Assembly (NCBI RefSeq): GCF_030410135.1
Contig: NZ_JAUGQQ010000011.1
Span: 1 to 61,956, forward strand
Source: Aequorivita aurantiaca
GTDB lineage: Bacteria; Bacteroidota; Bacteroidia; Flavobacteriales; Flavobacteriaceae
DNA length: 61,956 nucleotides
Reading direction: 5' to 3'
Made by a program: the position numbers and the translations under genes. The notes beneath the pieces were generated by a model. The model was not told the origin of the DNA. It worked only from the letters and a program-made list of their open reading frames with translations, and did no database searches. Within the stretch, counting starts at the first letter, position 1; each line of letters starts with the position of its first letter. Positions 61,683-61,956 of this stretch are shown in pieces.

Positions 61683-61956
61683 TTAGTCAACTAAGGTTTC
61701 TTTTATTACTTCTTTGCATTTTCCAATTTCCGTTTCGGTTAGGTTTTCAAAAACTCGGATTATTCTAATTTTGTCAATTGTCCGAATTTGGTCAATTGCA
61801 ATCATTCCTTTTTTTCCGTTGTGTTTGACCGAAACTCTAGTTGGATATTTTTTTAAATTACTTGTCATTGGAGCAAGAACTATTGTGTTCAGATACTTGT
61901 TCATTTCATTTGGCGAAATGATTACACAAGGTCTTGTCTTTTTTATTTCGCTTCCA
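61683..61956 (-). CDS. PemK/MazF-family toxin, 5' end outside window
   Basis: Reading upstream from the ATG at 61904, the frame stays open to the window edge and encodes GSEIKKTRPCVIISPNEMNK, the conserved start region of PemK/MazF (GSE-KTRPCVIISPNEMN). The ATG at 61904 is therefore internal. The rest matches the family: NTIVLAPMTSNLKKYPTRVS, KKGMIAIDQIRTIDKIRI, ending in a helical CKEVIKETLVD. These are mRNA-cleaving ribonucleases. The antitoxin gene would lie just outside the window. A second TA system in the accessory region, distinct from RES/Xre at 30.4 kb. Confidence 0.9.
   Translation of the reverse strand, partial: GSEIKKTRPCVIISPNEMNKYLNTIVLAPMTSNLKKYPTRVSVKHNGKKGMIAIDQIRTIDKIRIIRVFENLTETEIGKCKEVIKETLVD

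Larger units (their letters stand above)
58520..61956 (+). mobile_element. Left part of an integrative element next to tRNA-fMet (right end outside window)
   Basis: A tyrosine recombinase gene begins 55 nt after the tRNA and points inward. It is followed by an unrecognised companion gene, non-coding repeats, a hairpin element and a toxin gene, with no housekeeping genes. The gene density drop and lack of conserved order fit a genomic island. The other attachment copy is not in the window, so the borders are not proven. Confidence 0.65.

Overview
The window is a chromosome segment from a member of the Bacteroidota, most likely the family Flavobacteriaceae. The evidence is a complete gldK-gldL-gldM-gldN cluster for gliding and type IX secretion (T9SS), a PorP/SprF-type protein, a T9SS type B sorting tail at the left edge, LytTR-type two-component signalling, an ABC-F protein, a GH3-family protein, and promoters of the Bacteroidota type (TTTG about 20 nt upstream of TAnnTTTG). 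Genus cannot be fixed from the sequence alone. Gene density is high from 1 to 58.5 kb, mostly housekeeping and cell-envelope genes. From about 58.5 kb to the right edge the window enters a mobile region inserted next to an initiator tRNA gene.

Layout. 0-1.1 kb: end of a T9SS cargo gene and its SprF-like partner. 1.5-5.1 kb: LytS-type sensor kinase, LytTR response regulator, gamma-carbonic-anhydrase-like protein. 5.1-12.5 kb (minus): nadK, a DUF6089 beta-barrel, uppS, bamA, two OmpH/Skp chaperones and murI, an envelope-biogenesis block. 12.6-18.2 kb: CBS protein, pdxJ with an alpha/beta hydrolase, a FadL-type channel, a GDSL lipoprotein, a holin-like membrane protein. 18.3-21.7 kb: tig-clpP-clpX, the protein-quality block. 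21.7-26.7 kb: small lipoprotein, GH3 protein, DUF2797 protein, a FolK/deoxynucleoside-kinase fusion, a pseudouridine-synthase homologue. 27.0-30.3 kb: speA-speB plus a deoxyhypusine-synthase-like gene, all overlapping, a polyamine pathway. 30.3-31.3 kb: a Xre/RES toxin-antitoxin pair with a clear operator. 31.3-37 kb: GNAT-nitrilase fusion, GT-C glycosyltransferase, TolB-like lipoprotein, M28 peptidase. 37-43.9 kb (minus): miaB, a sigma-54 activator, lptE, a TPR-like gene, secG, then groS-groL. 44.1-52.6 kb: topA, a degenerate ureohydrolase, gldKLMN. 52.6-58.3 kb: FAD oxidoreductase, DUF983, ABC-F, CPXCG mini-protein, SpoIIAA-like protein, AsmA-like protein.

58.4-61.96 kb: tRNA-fMet, its terminator, a tyrosine recombinase, an unrecognised companion gene, three tandem ~159-bp non-coding repeats, a 125-bp hairpin element resembling a recombination or cassette site, and a PemK/MazF-type toxin gene that runs off the right edge.

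The most unusual signals are: (a) three 16-bp palindromic boxes inside the integrase linker whose differences preserve the symmetry; (b) the ~159-bp tandem repeats abutting the hairpin element; (c) a ureohydrolase homologue with three metal-ligand positions lost, sitting next to gldKLMN; (d) a pseudouridine-synthase homologue with Gly at the catalytic Asp position; (e) five intergenic arrays with an exact 7-bp period but different heptamers; (f) a perfect operator palindrome enclosing the -7 element of the RES/Xre promoter.
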